5,114 nucleotides of DNA. Origin: DATGHS01 sp035307785. Lineage in GTDB: Bacteria; Planctomycetota; Planctomycetia; Gemmatales; Gemmataceae. The stretch spans positions 1 through 5,114 of the forward strand of contig DATGHS010000047.1 in assembly GCA_035307785.1 (NCBI GenBank), read 5' to 3'. The notes beneath the pieces are model-generated. The model made no database searches. It saw only the letters and a program-made list of their open reading frames with translations, and was not told the DNA's origin. Made by a program: the position numbers and the translations under genes. Below, piece after piece: positions 1 through 5,114 of the stretch (position 1 is the first letter of the stretch; every line of letters starts with the position of its first letter).

Positions 1-521
1 AGCCTTTGCAGCCAGCCCACCGTCCAGGGTTTGGCAATCGGATCGGGCGGCCCGTCGGCGGAATGTTGCAGGAAATCGGCCGGTATTTGGCGTTCGCTCA
101 ACGTGGCCGGTGTCCCTTGAGTTGTTTCTTCGTGATGGGCCGGCTTCAAGTTGTTGCTGCCTGGGGCCATCGGTTCGTTGAACACTGCCGGCATTTCGCG
201 GGCCAGCGGCGGCTCGACTGTTTCCATCGGCAATTGCGGGATTCTTTGCAATTCGGTTAGATCGATCACTTCCGGTGGCTCGCTTGGTTCCGAAACAGGC
301 ACTCCCGCAGCCTTGATCACGGGATCGATACCAATGACTGAGTACATCACTCCTGATTCCTGAGCGCTGACTTCACTGTCCAAATGGCAAACTCCGGTGG
401 CTTGCAGCGAGCCTGTGGCGATGGCGCGAATCGATTGCGGGTGGCTCAGCATAAACCAGCCCCATCCGGCCGCACCGGCAAGAAAAACGATCCCGCTACC
501 AATTAGAATACTCTTGCGCAT
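1..521 (-). CDS. Hypothetical membrane-anchored proline-rich protein, N-terminal part (runs off left edge)
   Basis: I do not recognise this protein. The frame is open for 173 codons from an ATG at 521 to the window edge with no stop, so only the N-terminal part is seen. Residues 1-3 are MRK, followed by a hydrophobic stretch at about 4-25 (ILIGSGIVFLAGAAGWGWFM) that looks like a signal anchor or uncleaved signal peptide. This places the rest outside the cytoplasmic membrane. A single Cys is at residue 45 (TGVCHLD). From about residue 73 the chain is rich in Pro, Glu and Ser (VSEPSEPPEV, VEPPLAREMP), which suggests a flexible linker leading to a domain outside the window. The start is supported by GGGGA at 528-532, six bases upstream of the ATG. 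The gene begins 61 bp after the pxpC stop on the same strand, so it may be read through from pxpC or have its own promoter. No function is assigned. Confidence 0.75.
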   Translation of the reverse strand, partial: MRKSILIGSGIVFLAGAAGWGWFMLSHPQSIRAIATGSLQATGVCHLDSEVSAQESGVMYSVIGIDPVIKAAGVPVSEPSEPPEVIDLTELQRIPQLPMETVEPPLAREMPAVFNEPMAPGSNNLKPAHHEETTQGTPATLSERQIPADFLQHSADGPPDPIAKPWTVGWLQR

Positions 522-527
522 GACGTG

Positions 528-532
528 TCCCC
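528..532 (-). promoter_or_regulatory. Ribosome binding site of the left-edge hypothetical gene
   Basis: On the minus strand GGGGA lies six bases before the ATG at 521. It is a good Shine-Dalgarno match and the main support for this start, since the gene is truncated and cannot be judged by length. The rest of the 61-bp gap (522-582) shows no clear promoter and no hairpin-plus-T-tract terminator. Confidence 0.55.
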
Positions 533-582
533 ATGCTTCGACCCGGAGCGAACCGACCCATTTGCCAATATGGCCGGCGGGA

Positions 583-1518
583 CTATAGCGAAGGGGATTG
601 CCACACGCTAGAGCAGTTGAGAATGGCGCCAATGCGTACGAGCCAGGCGTGCAATTTGGCCCGGTGCTGCCGATAAAGTTCCTCAGCTTCTTCGAGAACA
701 ACTTCAACAAAGCGAACCATATCGCCGGGCCGAAGTTGGCCTAGGAAATCCAGATCGGCGGAAATGACCTGCGCAATCTTGGGATACCCGCCAATGGTCT
801 GACCATCAACGCCCAGGACGATGCACTGGCCTTCGTTGGTGACCTGAACCGTACCCGGGCAGACTGGTTCAGAGATCATTTCCCACTCCGGGCGGGGCAG
901 GGGAGCGCCGGTGAGTCGAATGCCCATTCGGTTGCCCGCAGGGCTGACGGCGAATGCTTGGCTAGTGAATGTCGATAAATCAAACCGGGAAGACTGCGAT
1001 CCTGGCAGAAATCGCAGTGGTTGTGGCAAAGCGGGAAGCGTGGTAAGCGCAGCTTTGGAGAGCCAGCGGACCGGCAACGTGGAGGACGAACAACGGAGTC
1101 GCAGCCCAGCCTGTATCGGAGCGAGTACACTGCGGCTGCCGAGGATTTCTTTCACAGCAAATCCGCCCGCGACGCAAAGATAAGCACGCATGCCATTTTC
1201 ACAGCCGCGGATGCGCAAAACTTCGCCGGCGCGCCAGGTGAAACTGGCGTTCGGCCTTATTTCTCCGCGATCAGCGGTAACGGAGAATGGAGCGCCGAAA
1301 ACGGCCGCACCGACGTCTGTCTCGGCTTGAAGAGTCGGCCCCGCAATCGCGACCTCGAGAGCCGGCGTGTTCGGCGGGTTGCCCACAAGTGCATTTCCCA
1401 GAGCTAGCGACCAGCGATCGGCCGCGCCGCCGACTGGCACGCCCAGGCTGCGTGAATGCAGTCGGCCATGGTCCACCAGCAGCGATTGCAAACCCGGTTC
1501 GAGAACGCGCACGCTCAT
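583..1518 (-). CDS. pxpC: 5-oxoprolinase subunit PxpC (KipA / biotin-dependent carboxyltransferase-like family)
   Basis: This 311-residue protein belongs to the PxpC/KipA family, often annotated as a biotin-dependent carboxyltransferase. In the family, PxpC works with PxpA and PxpB in ATP-dependent opening of 5-oxoproline to glutamate in the cytoplasm. Conserved blocks run in order: GLQSLLVDHGR near residue 9, GVPVGGAADRWSLALGN at 26-42, ALEVAIAGPTLQ near 53, GMRAYLCVAGGF at 109-120, ILGSRSVL near 125, RFLPGSQSSRF near 169, GNRMGIRLTG at 195-204, SEPVCPGTVQV near 216 and QTIGGYPKI at 240-248, followed by LRPGDMVRF. This order covers the whole family domain, so the gene looks intact. The ATG at 1518 overlaps the pxpA stop as ATGA, and the conserved N-terminus begins at once. 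The same frame stays open upstream inside pxpA, but that extension is not real. VDHGR replaces the more usual QDxGR. The TAG stop is at 583-585. Confidence 0.92.
   Translation of the reverse strand: MSVRVLEPGLQSLLVDHGRLHSRSLGVPVGGAADRWSLALGNALVGNPPNTPALEVAIAGPTLQAETDVGAAVFGAPFSVTADRGEIRPNASFTWRAGEVLRIRGCENGMRAYLCVAGGFAVKEILGSRSVLAPIQAGLRLRCSSSTLPVRWLSKAALTTLPALPQPLRFLPGSQSSRFDLSTFTSQAFAVSPAGNRMGIRLTGAPLPRPEWEMISEPVCPGTVQVTNEGQCIVLGVDGQTIGGYPKIAQVISADLDFLGQLRPGDMVRFVEVVLEEAEELYRQHRAKLHAWLVRIGAILNCSSVWQSPSL
1515..1518 (-). other. ATGA stop/start overlap joining pxpA and pxpC
   Basis: The pxpA TGA (1515-1517) and the pxpC ATG (1516-1518) share bases as ATGA. No clear Shine-Dalgarno sequence precedes the pxpC ATG, so reinitiation by ribosomes finishing pxpA is the likely route. 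That would tie the amounts of the two subunits together. The overlap is directly visible; the coupling is inferred. Confidence 0.8.
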
Positions 1519-2210
1519 GCGAAGGCCCGAACCTCGATTCCCTGGAGTTGGAGCTGCCGGCGCAGTTCGCGCACGAATTCCAGCGCCTTCGGATTGTCGC
1601 CGTGAACGCAGAGCGTTTCGATCTTTCGTTCGCGCAGAAGCCAGAGCGCTTGTTGCACAGCTTCCTCTGGCGATTCGATAAACGCGTTGGGTTCGGAGCG
1701 TGGTACGAGCGAGCCATCGGGTCGATAACGGCGATCGGCAAAGCCTTCGGCCACGAATCGGCACCGACCTGGACAAAGCGCTTGCGATCTCGAACCGGGC
1801 AGGCCGAGAAGCGGCAGCGCGAATAATTCCGCGGCCTGCACCAGCGGCCGCGCATACGCATCCTCGCGGCAAGCCATGTTGTACAAGGCGCCGTGGGCTT
1901 TGATGTACGAAAGCGATACACCGGCCGCGCGGGCCAGGCCCGCCAAGGCGCCGATCTGGTAGACACAATCTTCGAAGACTTGCTGTTCGCTTCGAACGAG
2001 TTCACGGCGGCCGAAATGTTCGCGATCGGGAAACCCGGGATGAGCGCCGACACGGACGCCGTGCTTTGCCGCCAATAGCAAGGTCGAAAAGCCGGTGGCG
2101 GCATTGCCGGCATGAAAGCCGCAGGCGACGTTGGCGGAGGTGATGAGCGGCATCAGCTCGGCATCGAGGCCGCAACCTTCGCCGAGATCGGCGTTCAAGT
2201 CGACGTGCAT
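1515..2210 (-). CDS. pxpA: 5-oxoprolinase subunit PxpA (LamB/YcsF family)
   Basis: This 231-residue cytoplasmic protein is a clear LamB/YcsF family member. PxpA is the 5-oxoprolinase subunit that acts with the PxpB-PxpC complex to hydrolyse 5-oxoproline to glutamate at the cost of ATP. Family motifs are present in order: DLNADLGEG at 4-12, SANVACGFHAGN at 25-36, GAHPGFPDREHFGR at 55-68, YQIGAL at 84-89, IKAHGALYN at 103-111, EGFADRRYRPDGSLVPR at 155-171 and CVHGDNP at 201-207. From memory of E. coli YbgL, the region before CVHGD is about a dozen residues shorter here, which accounts for the slightly short length. The motifs themselves are intact. The ATG at 2210 puts the DLNADLGEG motif at the expected N-terminal position. 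A weak purine-rich GAGAGA sits three bases upstream, directly beside a large palindrome. pxpC follows with a 4-base overlap. Confidence 0.95.
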   Translation of the reverse strand: MHVDLNADLGEGCGLDAELMPLITSANVACGFHAGNAATGFSTLLLAAKHGVRVGAHPGFPDREHFGRRELVRSEQQVFEDCVYQIGALAGLARAAGVSLSYIKAHGALYNMACREDAYARPLVQAAELFALPLLGLPGSRSQALCPGRCRFVAEGFADRRYRPDGSLVPRSEPNAFIESPEEAVQQALWLLRERKIETLCVHGDNPKALEFVRELRRQLQLQGIEVRAFA

Positions 2211-2221
2211 AAGTCTCTCAG

Positions 2222-2279
2222 TAGCGGAATTCGCCAGAATTCCGTCATCCTCATGTCGGAATTCTGGCGAATTCCGCTA
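2222..2279. repeat. Perfect 23-bp inverted repeat (nested palindrome) between manA and pxpA
   Basis: The left arm (2222-2244) and right arm (2257-2279) are exact reverse complements across 23 bases, separated by a 12-base loop (TCATCCTCATGT, 2245-2256). Each arm is itself nearly palindromic, with GGAATTC, a GCCA or TGGC spacer, then GAATTCC, so the 58 bp holds four GAATTC sites. Read on the minus strand it begins 21 bases after the manA stop and ends just before the GAGAGA preceding pxpA. It has no following T-tract, so it is not a classic intrinsic terminator. It could be a dispersed palindromic repeat of REP type, a transcript-stabilising hairpin at the manA 3' end, an attenuator for pxpA, or a dimeric protein-binding site. 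The sequence does not choose between these. Confidence 0.9.
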
Positions 2280-2300
2280 TGGTTCGCCTGCAGCCGGCGC

Positions 2301-3287
2301 CTACATCTTGTCCCCCAAACCAGCTTCGAGAATCACCGCATCACCGACGGGCTTACATTCGCATGCTCCCACCTCTGCCGGCAGCAGTAGCAGCGAGCCG
2401 CGCTGGAGTGGAAAACTCTGACCCCGGTATTGTAATTCCGCTTCGCCGTCGAGAACGACAACGATGCGGCATTCTCCGTCCGCGCCAACACGAAACCGCC
2501 ACTGGCTGCGGATGCGCCAGAGTCGAAAATACGAGCAGGAAAACAACTGCTCGCGGCTGGCGGACTGCTGAATGGGCAGCACGGGGTACAGTGGTCCGCA
2601 CTCGAAATCGATGCACTCCAGGCTTTCGGCAACGTGCAGTGCTCGGGGTTTACCGGTCTTTGTATCAACGCGGCCCCAGTCGTAGAGCCGATAAGTAATG
2701 TCGCTGGTCTGCTGAATTTCGAACAACAGCAAGCCGGCGCCGATGGCATGCACCGTTCCAGCCGGCAGGAAAAAGGCGTCGCCGGGCTTCGGCTCGATGA
2801 CGTTTAGCACATCGGGAATGCGATTTTCACGCAGCGCTTGCTCGAGTTGAGGCCGGTCGATTCCGTGCTGCAAGCCCGCGTAAATCTTTGCTCCGGGCTG
2901 GGCTTGAAGCACAACCCAGCCTTCGGTTTTGCCCTGACCATCGGCGTGGAGCTGTGCCGCCTGTTCGTCGTCGGGGTGGACTTGCACGGAAAGGTCGCGC
3001 TGAGCGTCGATGAACTTCAGCAACAGCGGAAAGCGCCCCGAGGAAGCGACTGGACAGCCGAGTAGCCGCTCTCCATATTGCTGCATCAACTCCCGCAGCG
3101 TGCGCCCTTGGAATGGGCCGTCGGCCACGCGCGAAAGTTGCTCACCTTCATCGCTCAGGATCCACGCTTCACCGATGGGCTCGCTCGGCGGACTGCCGGT
3201 GAAATACTCGGCAAGTCGGCTGCCGCCCCAGAGCATTGGCCGGAGGATGGGCTCAAAACGGAGCGGCAACAGTTGATTCGTTAGCAT
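2301..3287 (-). CDS. manA: Class I mannose-6-phosphate isomerase
   Basis: This enzyme interconverts mannose-6-phosphate and fructose-6-phosphate in the cytoplasm. It feeds mannose into glycolysis or supplies mannose-6-phosphate for GDP-mannose and polysaccharide synthesis. It is a Zn-dependent cupin of the short type (328 residues from the ATG, similar to the Bacillus ManA length). The N-terminus has LRFEPILRPMLWGG at about 9-22. KFIDAQRDLSVQVHPDD holds metal ligands Gln102 and His104, KTEGW holds Glu122, and AGTVHAI holds His180. YRLYDWGR (199-206) ends in the expected active-site Arg206. A second cupin half at the C-terminus has VVLDGEAELQYRGQ and RGSLLLLPAE. Start choice is uncertain: an in-frame GTG at 3299 would add four residues, and neither start has a strong Shine-Dalgarno sequence. 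The ATG is preferred because family proteins begin close to the LRFEP motif. The upstream DUF2330 stop is 24 bp away, which suggests co-transcription. Confidence 0.93.
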   Translation of the reverse strand: MLTNQLLPLRFEPILRPMLWGGSRLAEYFTGSPPSEPIGEAWILSDEGEQLSRVADGPFQGRTLRELMQQYGERLLGCPVASSGRFPLLLKFIDAQRDLSVQVHPDDEQAAQLHADGQGKTEGWVVLQAQPGAKIYAGLQHGIDRPQLEQALRENRIPDVLNVIEPKPGDAFFLPAGTVHAIGAGLLLFEIQQTSDITYRLYDWGRVDTKTGKPRALHVAESLECIDFECGPLYPVLPIQQSASREQLFSCSYFRLWRIRSQWRFRVGADGECRIVVVLDGEAELQYRGQSFPLQRGSLLLLPAEVGACECKPVGDAVILEAGLGDKM

Positions 3288-3311
3288 GTGGTCCGTCACA
3301 CCCAGCGCGTT

Positions 3312-4382
3312 TTAGCGGAAACGCCGCATGAGAAAAGTGACTCCGATGTACGTGGCCAACGCCAGGCACATCACACAGCCTGGCACAGCGCTCTGTACGT
3401 AAACGACGTGCGGCGGGCGGGCGATCTTTTCTTGCCTGTCGGCGACGGAAAAGACTACGTCGGAAGTGCCGGGCCGCGGCGCAGCGCGATCTTCGAATTC
3501 CGTCAGCCACCAAGAGGCCGGAGCCGTGGGTTCGGGCAGCTTCAACTGCTCCAGCACCTTGGTGCGGTCGGCCGGTTTGATTTCATTGGCCCAGACGGTT
3601 GCTCCTCCCCAAATGATCTTGCTGTCTTTCAGCGCGCCGCTCATACGTTGGTCGCTGACGAAGTAGACCCGCAGCAGGCGATTGCGGATAAAATTTCCGG
3701 CCTTGGTTTGATCGGCAGGTTCCGAATATGGAAAGAACGGCTGTTCGGTTCGGAAGGTCATGCGCAGCGCCGTCGTGGCAACATCTTTTTCTTTGTCATC
3801 CTTCTTGGCGATTTTGAACGCCGTGATCTTCCAGCCGGCTTTTACGTAAGGCTCCAGCCATTCTTCCAATTCCGGTCGCGAGGAGTAGCCGTGCTCTTTC
3901 AGCCAGGCGTTCAGCGCCTCTGTATCGTCGGCTTCGAGCACGGCGGCATCGTGACCGGCTACGCGCTTTTCTTCCAGCACGCGAACATCCCCGGTTTCCG
4001 TCATCATATTCGCAGCCTTGGGCGCAGCACCGGAACAGCCGCAACCGCCACCGCCAGATGGCATCTTTTGCGTCACCGTGGCCGGCTCTGTGATCTTTTC
4101 GAAGGTCTTGAAAGCTTCGTCATCCGCTTCGTCCAGCGTGGGCTTCGTTGGGGTAGGCACCAGGAAGCCGAAGTCGTTGACGTCGCTCTGGAATTCGGCC
4201 CGGCGGATGAAATGCTGGGTCTTGGAAGCAGAGTCCCAGATGATGATCGCACTTTCGGTAGCGATCTGCACGCCGCCTGAAGTTTGCCGAACGGCGACCG
4301 CGCAGGCGCTGGCACGCAAGCAGGCGATCAGCGAAACGCCGAGTATGAGCAACACGATTAGCAACCAAACATTGTGGTGCAT
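3312..4382 (-). CDS. DUF2330 domain-containing protein, exported and C-terminally membrane-anchored
   Basis: The 356-residue protein matches the DUF2330 family, whose function is unknown to me. The diagnostic stretch is ESAIIIWDSASKTQHFIRRA (about 43-62) followed by DFGFLVPTPTKPTLDEADDEAF. Residues 1-26 (MHHNVWLLIVLLILGVSLIA then CLRASA) form a signal peptide, possibly cut after ASA. A hydrophobic segment at about 331-350 followed by MRRFR looks like a stop-transfer anchor with a short basic cytoplasmic tail. The bulk of the protein would therefore be periplasmic or extracytoplasmic. A Gly/Cys cluster (SGGGGCGCSG, about 109-118) interrupts the domain, and its paired cysteines could bind metal or form a disulfide. 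WWLTEFEDR near 291 is another notable block. The ATG at 4382 is chosen over the in-frame GTG at 4400 because AGGAG lies seven bases before the ATG and the shorter form gives a normal signal peptide. manA follows after 24 bp. Confidence 0.85.
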   Translation of the reverse strand: MHHNVWLLIVLLILGVSLIACLRASACAVAVRQTSGGVQIATESAIIIWDSASKTQHFIRRAEFQSDVNDFGFLVPTPTKPTLDEADDEAFKTFEKITEPATVTQKMPSGGGGCGCSGAAPKAANMMTETGDVRVLEEKRVAGHDAAVLEADDTEALNAWLKEHGYSSRPELEEWLEPYVKAGWKITAFKIAKKDDKEKDVATTALRMTFRTEQPFFPYSEPADQTKAGNFIRNRLLRVYFVSDQRMSGALKDSKIIWGGATVWANEIKPADRTKVLEQLKLPEPTAPASWWLTEFEDRAAPRPGTSDVVFSVADRQEKIARPPHVVYVQSAVPGCVMCLALATYIGVTFLMRRFR

Positions 4383-4389
4383 GTGTAAA

Positions 4390-4394
4390 CTCCT
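4390..4394 (-). promoter_or_regulatory. Ribosome binding site that fixes the DUF2330 gene start
   Basis: AGGAG on the minus strand is seven bases upstream of the ATG at 4382. It lies inside the longer in-frame version starting with GTG at 4400, so it argues for the ATG start. I could not identify a convincing -35/-10 promoter between this site and the hairpin element upstream. Confidence 0.7.
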
Positions 4395-4442
4395 GGGCAC
4401 AACTGTTCGTAGTTCCGCCTTCAGATGGAACAGCTCTCGAAG

Positions 4443-4479
4443 CCGCCTAATGAAATATGACTATTTACTTGGACTTTCG
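4443..4479 (+). repeat. Left terminal inverted repeat of the hairpin element
   Basis: Compared with the reverse complement of 4677-4713, this end matches at 30 of 37 positions. The best-conserved parts are CCGCCT at the outer edge and ATTTACTTGGACTTT (outer to inner), which reads TTTTTATTTGGACTTT at the other end. The AT-rich composition contrasts with the GC-rich hairpins inside. Confidence 0.7.
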
Positions 4480-4506
4480 ACGCTGGTTTTTACGCCGAAG
4501 GCGTTA

Positions 4507-4577
4507 CATCCCATAGCCGCAGGGTTGCGGCGCTTCGCCGCTACCCTGGGCTATGGGATGCAACCCTTTCAGGGTTG
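4507..4577. repeat. First hairpin module: long nested hairpin plus short 7-bp hairpin
   Basis: The outer stem CATCCCATAGCC (4507-4518) pairs perfectly with GGCTATGGGATG (4549-4560). After one bulged G (4519), CAGGGT-T-GCGGCG pairs with CGCCGC-T-ACCCTG around a CTT loop, with a single T:T mismatch (4526 and 4542). Directly after it, CAACCCT (4561-4567) pairs with AGGGTTG (4571-4577) around a TTC loop. Confidence 0.85.
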
Positions 4578-4597
4578 ATGGTAGGGCGACATCTCCA

Positions 4598-4656
4598 CCC
4601 AGGGTAGCCGCGAAGCGCGGCAACCCTGGGCTGTGATATCGAACCCCGTTGGGGTT
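4598..4656. repeat. Second hairpin module: diverged tandem copy of the first
   Basis: CCCAGGGTAGCCGCG (4598-4612) pairs with CGCGGCAACCCTGGG (4616-4630) around an AAG loop, with one A:A mismatch. It is followed by AACCCC/GGGGTT (4642-4656) around GTT. Aligned without gaps at an 80-base offset to the first module (4520 against 4600), about 41 of 58 positions agree. Two of the differences fall as paired changes that preserve base pairing. Confidence 0.8.
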
Positions 4657-4676
4657 TCTTCGCCGCTTTCCTCACC

Positions 4677-4713
4677 CAAAAGTCCAAATAAAAAGTCAAA
4701 GATCATAAGGCGG
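4677..4713 (-). repeat. Right terminal inverted repeat of the hairpin element
   Basis: This is the partner of the repeat at 4443-4479. Its outer edge lies 13 bases from the peptidase stop codon at 4727, so the element sits right at the gene's 3' end without disturbing the coding frame. Confidence 0.7.
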
Positions 4714-4726
4714 TAGTACAAACAGC

Positions 4727-5114
4727 CTATTTCCGTTCGCTCGCCTTCTTTGGCTGAAACGGCGGCTTGGCTTTCTCCGCCTTCACGTCATCCTGAAGAA
4801 CCTGCACGGCCTTGGCCAACTGCACGTCTGCTCCAAGCGGCATTTCACCGGGCCTCGGCCAAATCTCAATATCCGGCCGGGCGCCGTTCAGTTCCATGTC
4901 CTGGCCGTTTTGCACCAGGTACCAGCCACGGAACGGCAAGCGCAAGAGGCCGGCATCCATGATAGTGGTACCGCCGGTGCTGAGCACGCCGCCGGCCGTT
5001 TGGACGCCGACCAACTTCCCGCGCCCCAGCGTCTTGATGGAGTGGCTGAAGATTTCGGCGTTGCTGAAGCTATTCTGGTTGCACAGCACGATGATGGGTT
5101 TGTGCCAGGTGGCG
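4727..5114 (-). CDS. S41 family (tricorn-like) serine peptidase, C-terminal end (runs off right edge)
   Basis: The last 128 residues of an S41-family serine peptidase are visible; the start lies beyond the window. The segment KPIIVLCNQNSFSNAEIFSH (visible residues 5-24) matches the S41 nucleophile region, with Ser17 in SFSNAE the expected catalytic serine. GRGKLVGVQTAGGVLSTGG follows and corresponds to the conserved G-x-x-T-x-G block. Further on, MELNGARPDIEIWP and GADVQLAKAVQVL resemble the tricorn-type C-terminus (GxxPDI, then D-x-QL-x-KAV). S41 tricorn-like proteins usually also have an upstream PDZ domain and often beta-propeller repeats, none of which can be checked here. The extreme C-terminus is a Lys/Pro-rich tail (KAEKAKPPFQPKKASERK). 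An internal GTG at 5089 lies within the conserved domain and is not a start. The TAG stop is at 4727-4729, followed almost at once by the hairpin element. Confidence 0.85.
   Translation of the reverse strand, partial: ATWHKPIIVLCNQNSFSNAEIFSHSIKTLGRGKLVGVQTAGGVLSTGGTTIMDAGLLRLPFRGWYLVQNGQDMELNGARPDIEIWPRPGEMPLGADVQLAKAVQVLQDDVKAEKAKPPFQPKKASERK

Larger units (their letters stand above)
4443..4713. repeat. 271-bp hairpin-rich intergenic element with terminal inverted repeats (MITE- or REP-like)
   Basis: This element fills most of the 344-base gap between the S41 peptidase stop and the DUF2330 start. Its ends (4443-4479 and 4677-4713) are imperfect inverted repeats matching at 30 of 37 positions. 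Between them are five hairpins alternating short and long: 4492-4504, 4507-4560, 4561-4577, 4598-4630 and 4642-4656, all with three-base loops. I see no open reading frame that would make a protein of its own, and no clear target-site duplication. The layout suits a non-autonomous mobile element (MITE) or a REP-type cluster moved in trans by a transposase, which is inference. Alternatives are a structured RNA from the 3' region of the peptidase transcript or the 5' region of the DUF2330 transcript. No T-tract follows the hairpins, so they are not ordinary intrinsic terminators. Confidence 0.65.

Noticed and set aside
1519..1968. An N-terminal extension of pxpC by 150 residues within the pxpA coding region
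   Set aside because: The frame is open only by chance inside pxpA. The conserved PxpC N-terminus starts at the ATG at 1518, and the extension looks like out-of-frame translation.
1271..2113. A 280-codon minus-strand open frame across the pxpA-pxpC junction
   Set aside because: It is out of frame with both genes, Arg/Ser-rich and without motifs, while pxpA and pxpC carry complete family motif sets over the same bases.
3288..4280. A 330-codon plus-strand open frame opposite the DUF2330 gene
   Set aside because: It lies wholly antisense to a well-supported gene, shows no recognisable motif, and is rich in Arg and Gly as expected from reading a GC-rich gene backwards.
4412..4431. A small inverted repeat GTTCC/GGAAC upstream of the DUF2330 ribosome binding site, as an operator
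   Set aside because: Five-base arms with a ten-base gap are expected often by chance, and no promoter could be placed beside it.
4018..4578. A plus-strand open frame running from the DUF2330 region into the hairpin element
   Set aside because: It is antisense to the DUF2330 start and continues into palindromic DNA, with no sign of protein-level conservation.
4507..4656. A CRISPR array or a rho-independent terminator
   Set aside because: There are only two diverged modules, without identical repeats or unique regular spacers, so it is not a CRISPR array. No T-tract follows any hairpin on either strand, so a classic terminator is not supported.

Overview
The window reads as a moderately GC-rich bacterial chromosome segment, most likely from a planctomycete of the Pirellulales type. 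That assignment is inference. It rests on the gene types (a DUF2330 protein with a C-terminal membrane anchor, a tricorn-like S41 peptidase, a proline-rich anchored hypothetical protein) and on palindrome-rich intergenic DNA of a kind I associate with these large genomes. No rRNA, tRNA or CRISPR array is visible.

All six genes lie on the minus strand, so transcription runs from high to low coordinates. In that order: (1) the C-terminal end of an S41-family peptidase, entering at the right edge and stopping at 4727; (2) a 344-base intergenic region almost filled by a 271-bp element (4443-4713) with imperfect terminal inverted repeats around a chain of five hairpins; (3) a secreted or membrane-anchored DUF2330 protein (3312-4382); (4) a class I mannose-6-phosphate isomerase, manA (2301-3287); (5) a 90-bp gap holding a perfect 23-bp inverted repeat; (6) pxpA (1515-2210); (7) pxpC (583-1518), overlapping pxpA by four bases (ATGA); (8) the N-terminal 173 codons of an unrecognised membrane-anchored, proline-rich protein running off the left edge.

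The close spacing (24 bp from DUF2330 to manA, 4-base overlap from pxpA to pxpC, 61 bp to the last gene) fits one or two co-directional transcription units. PxpA and PxpC are two of the three subunits of bacterial 5-oxoprolinase, which recycles 5-oxoproline to glutamate using ATP. The third, PxpB, is not between them or elsewhere in the window. ManA links fructose-6-phosphate and mannose-6-phosphate and has no evident metabolic link to the pxp pair.

The coding content is ordinary. The features most worth a second look are non-coding: the terminal-repeat hairpin element, whose two internal modules show compensatory base changes, and the long palindrome abutting the pxpA ribosome binding region.
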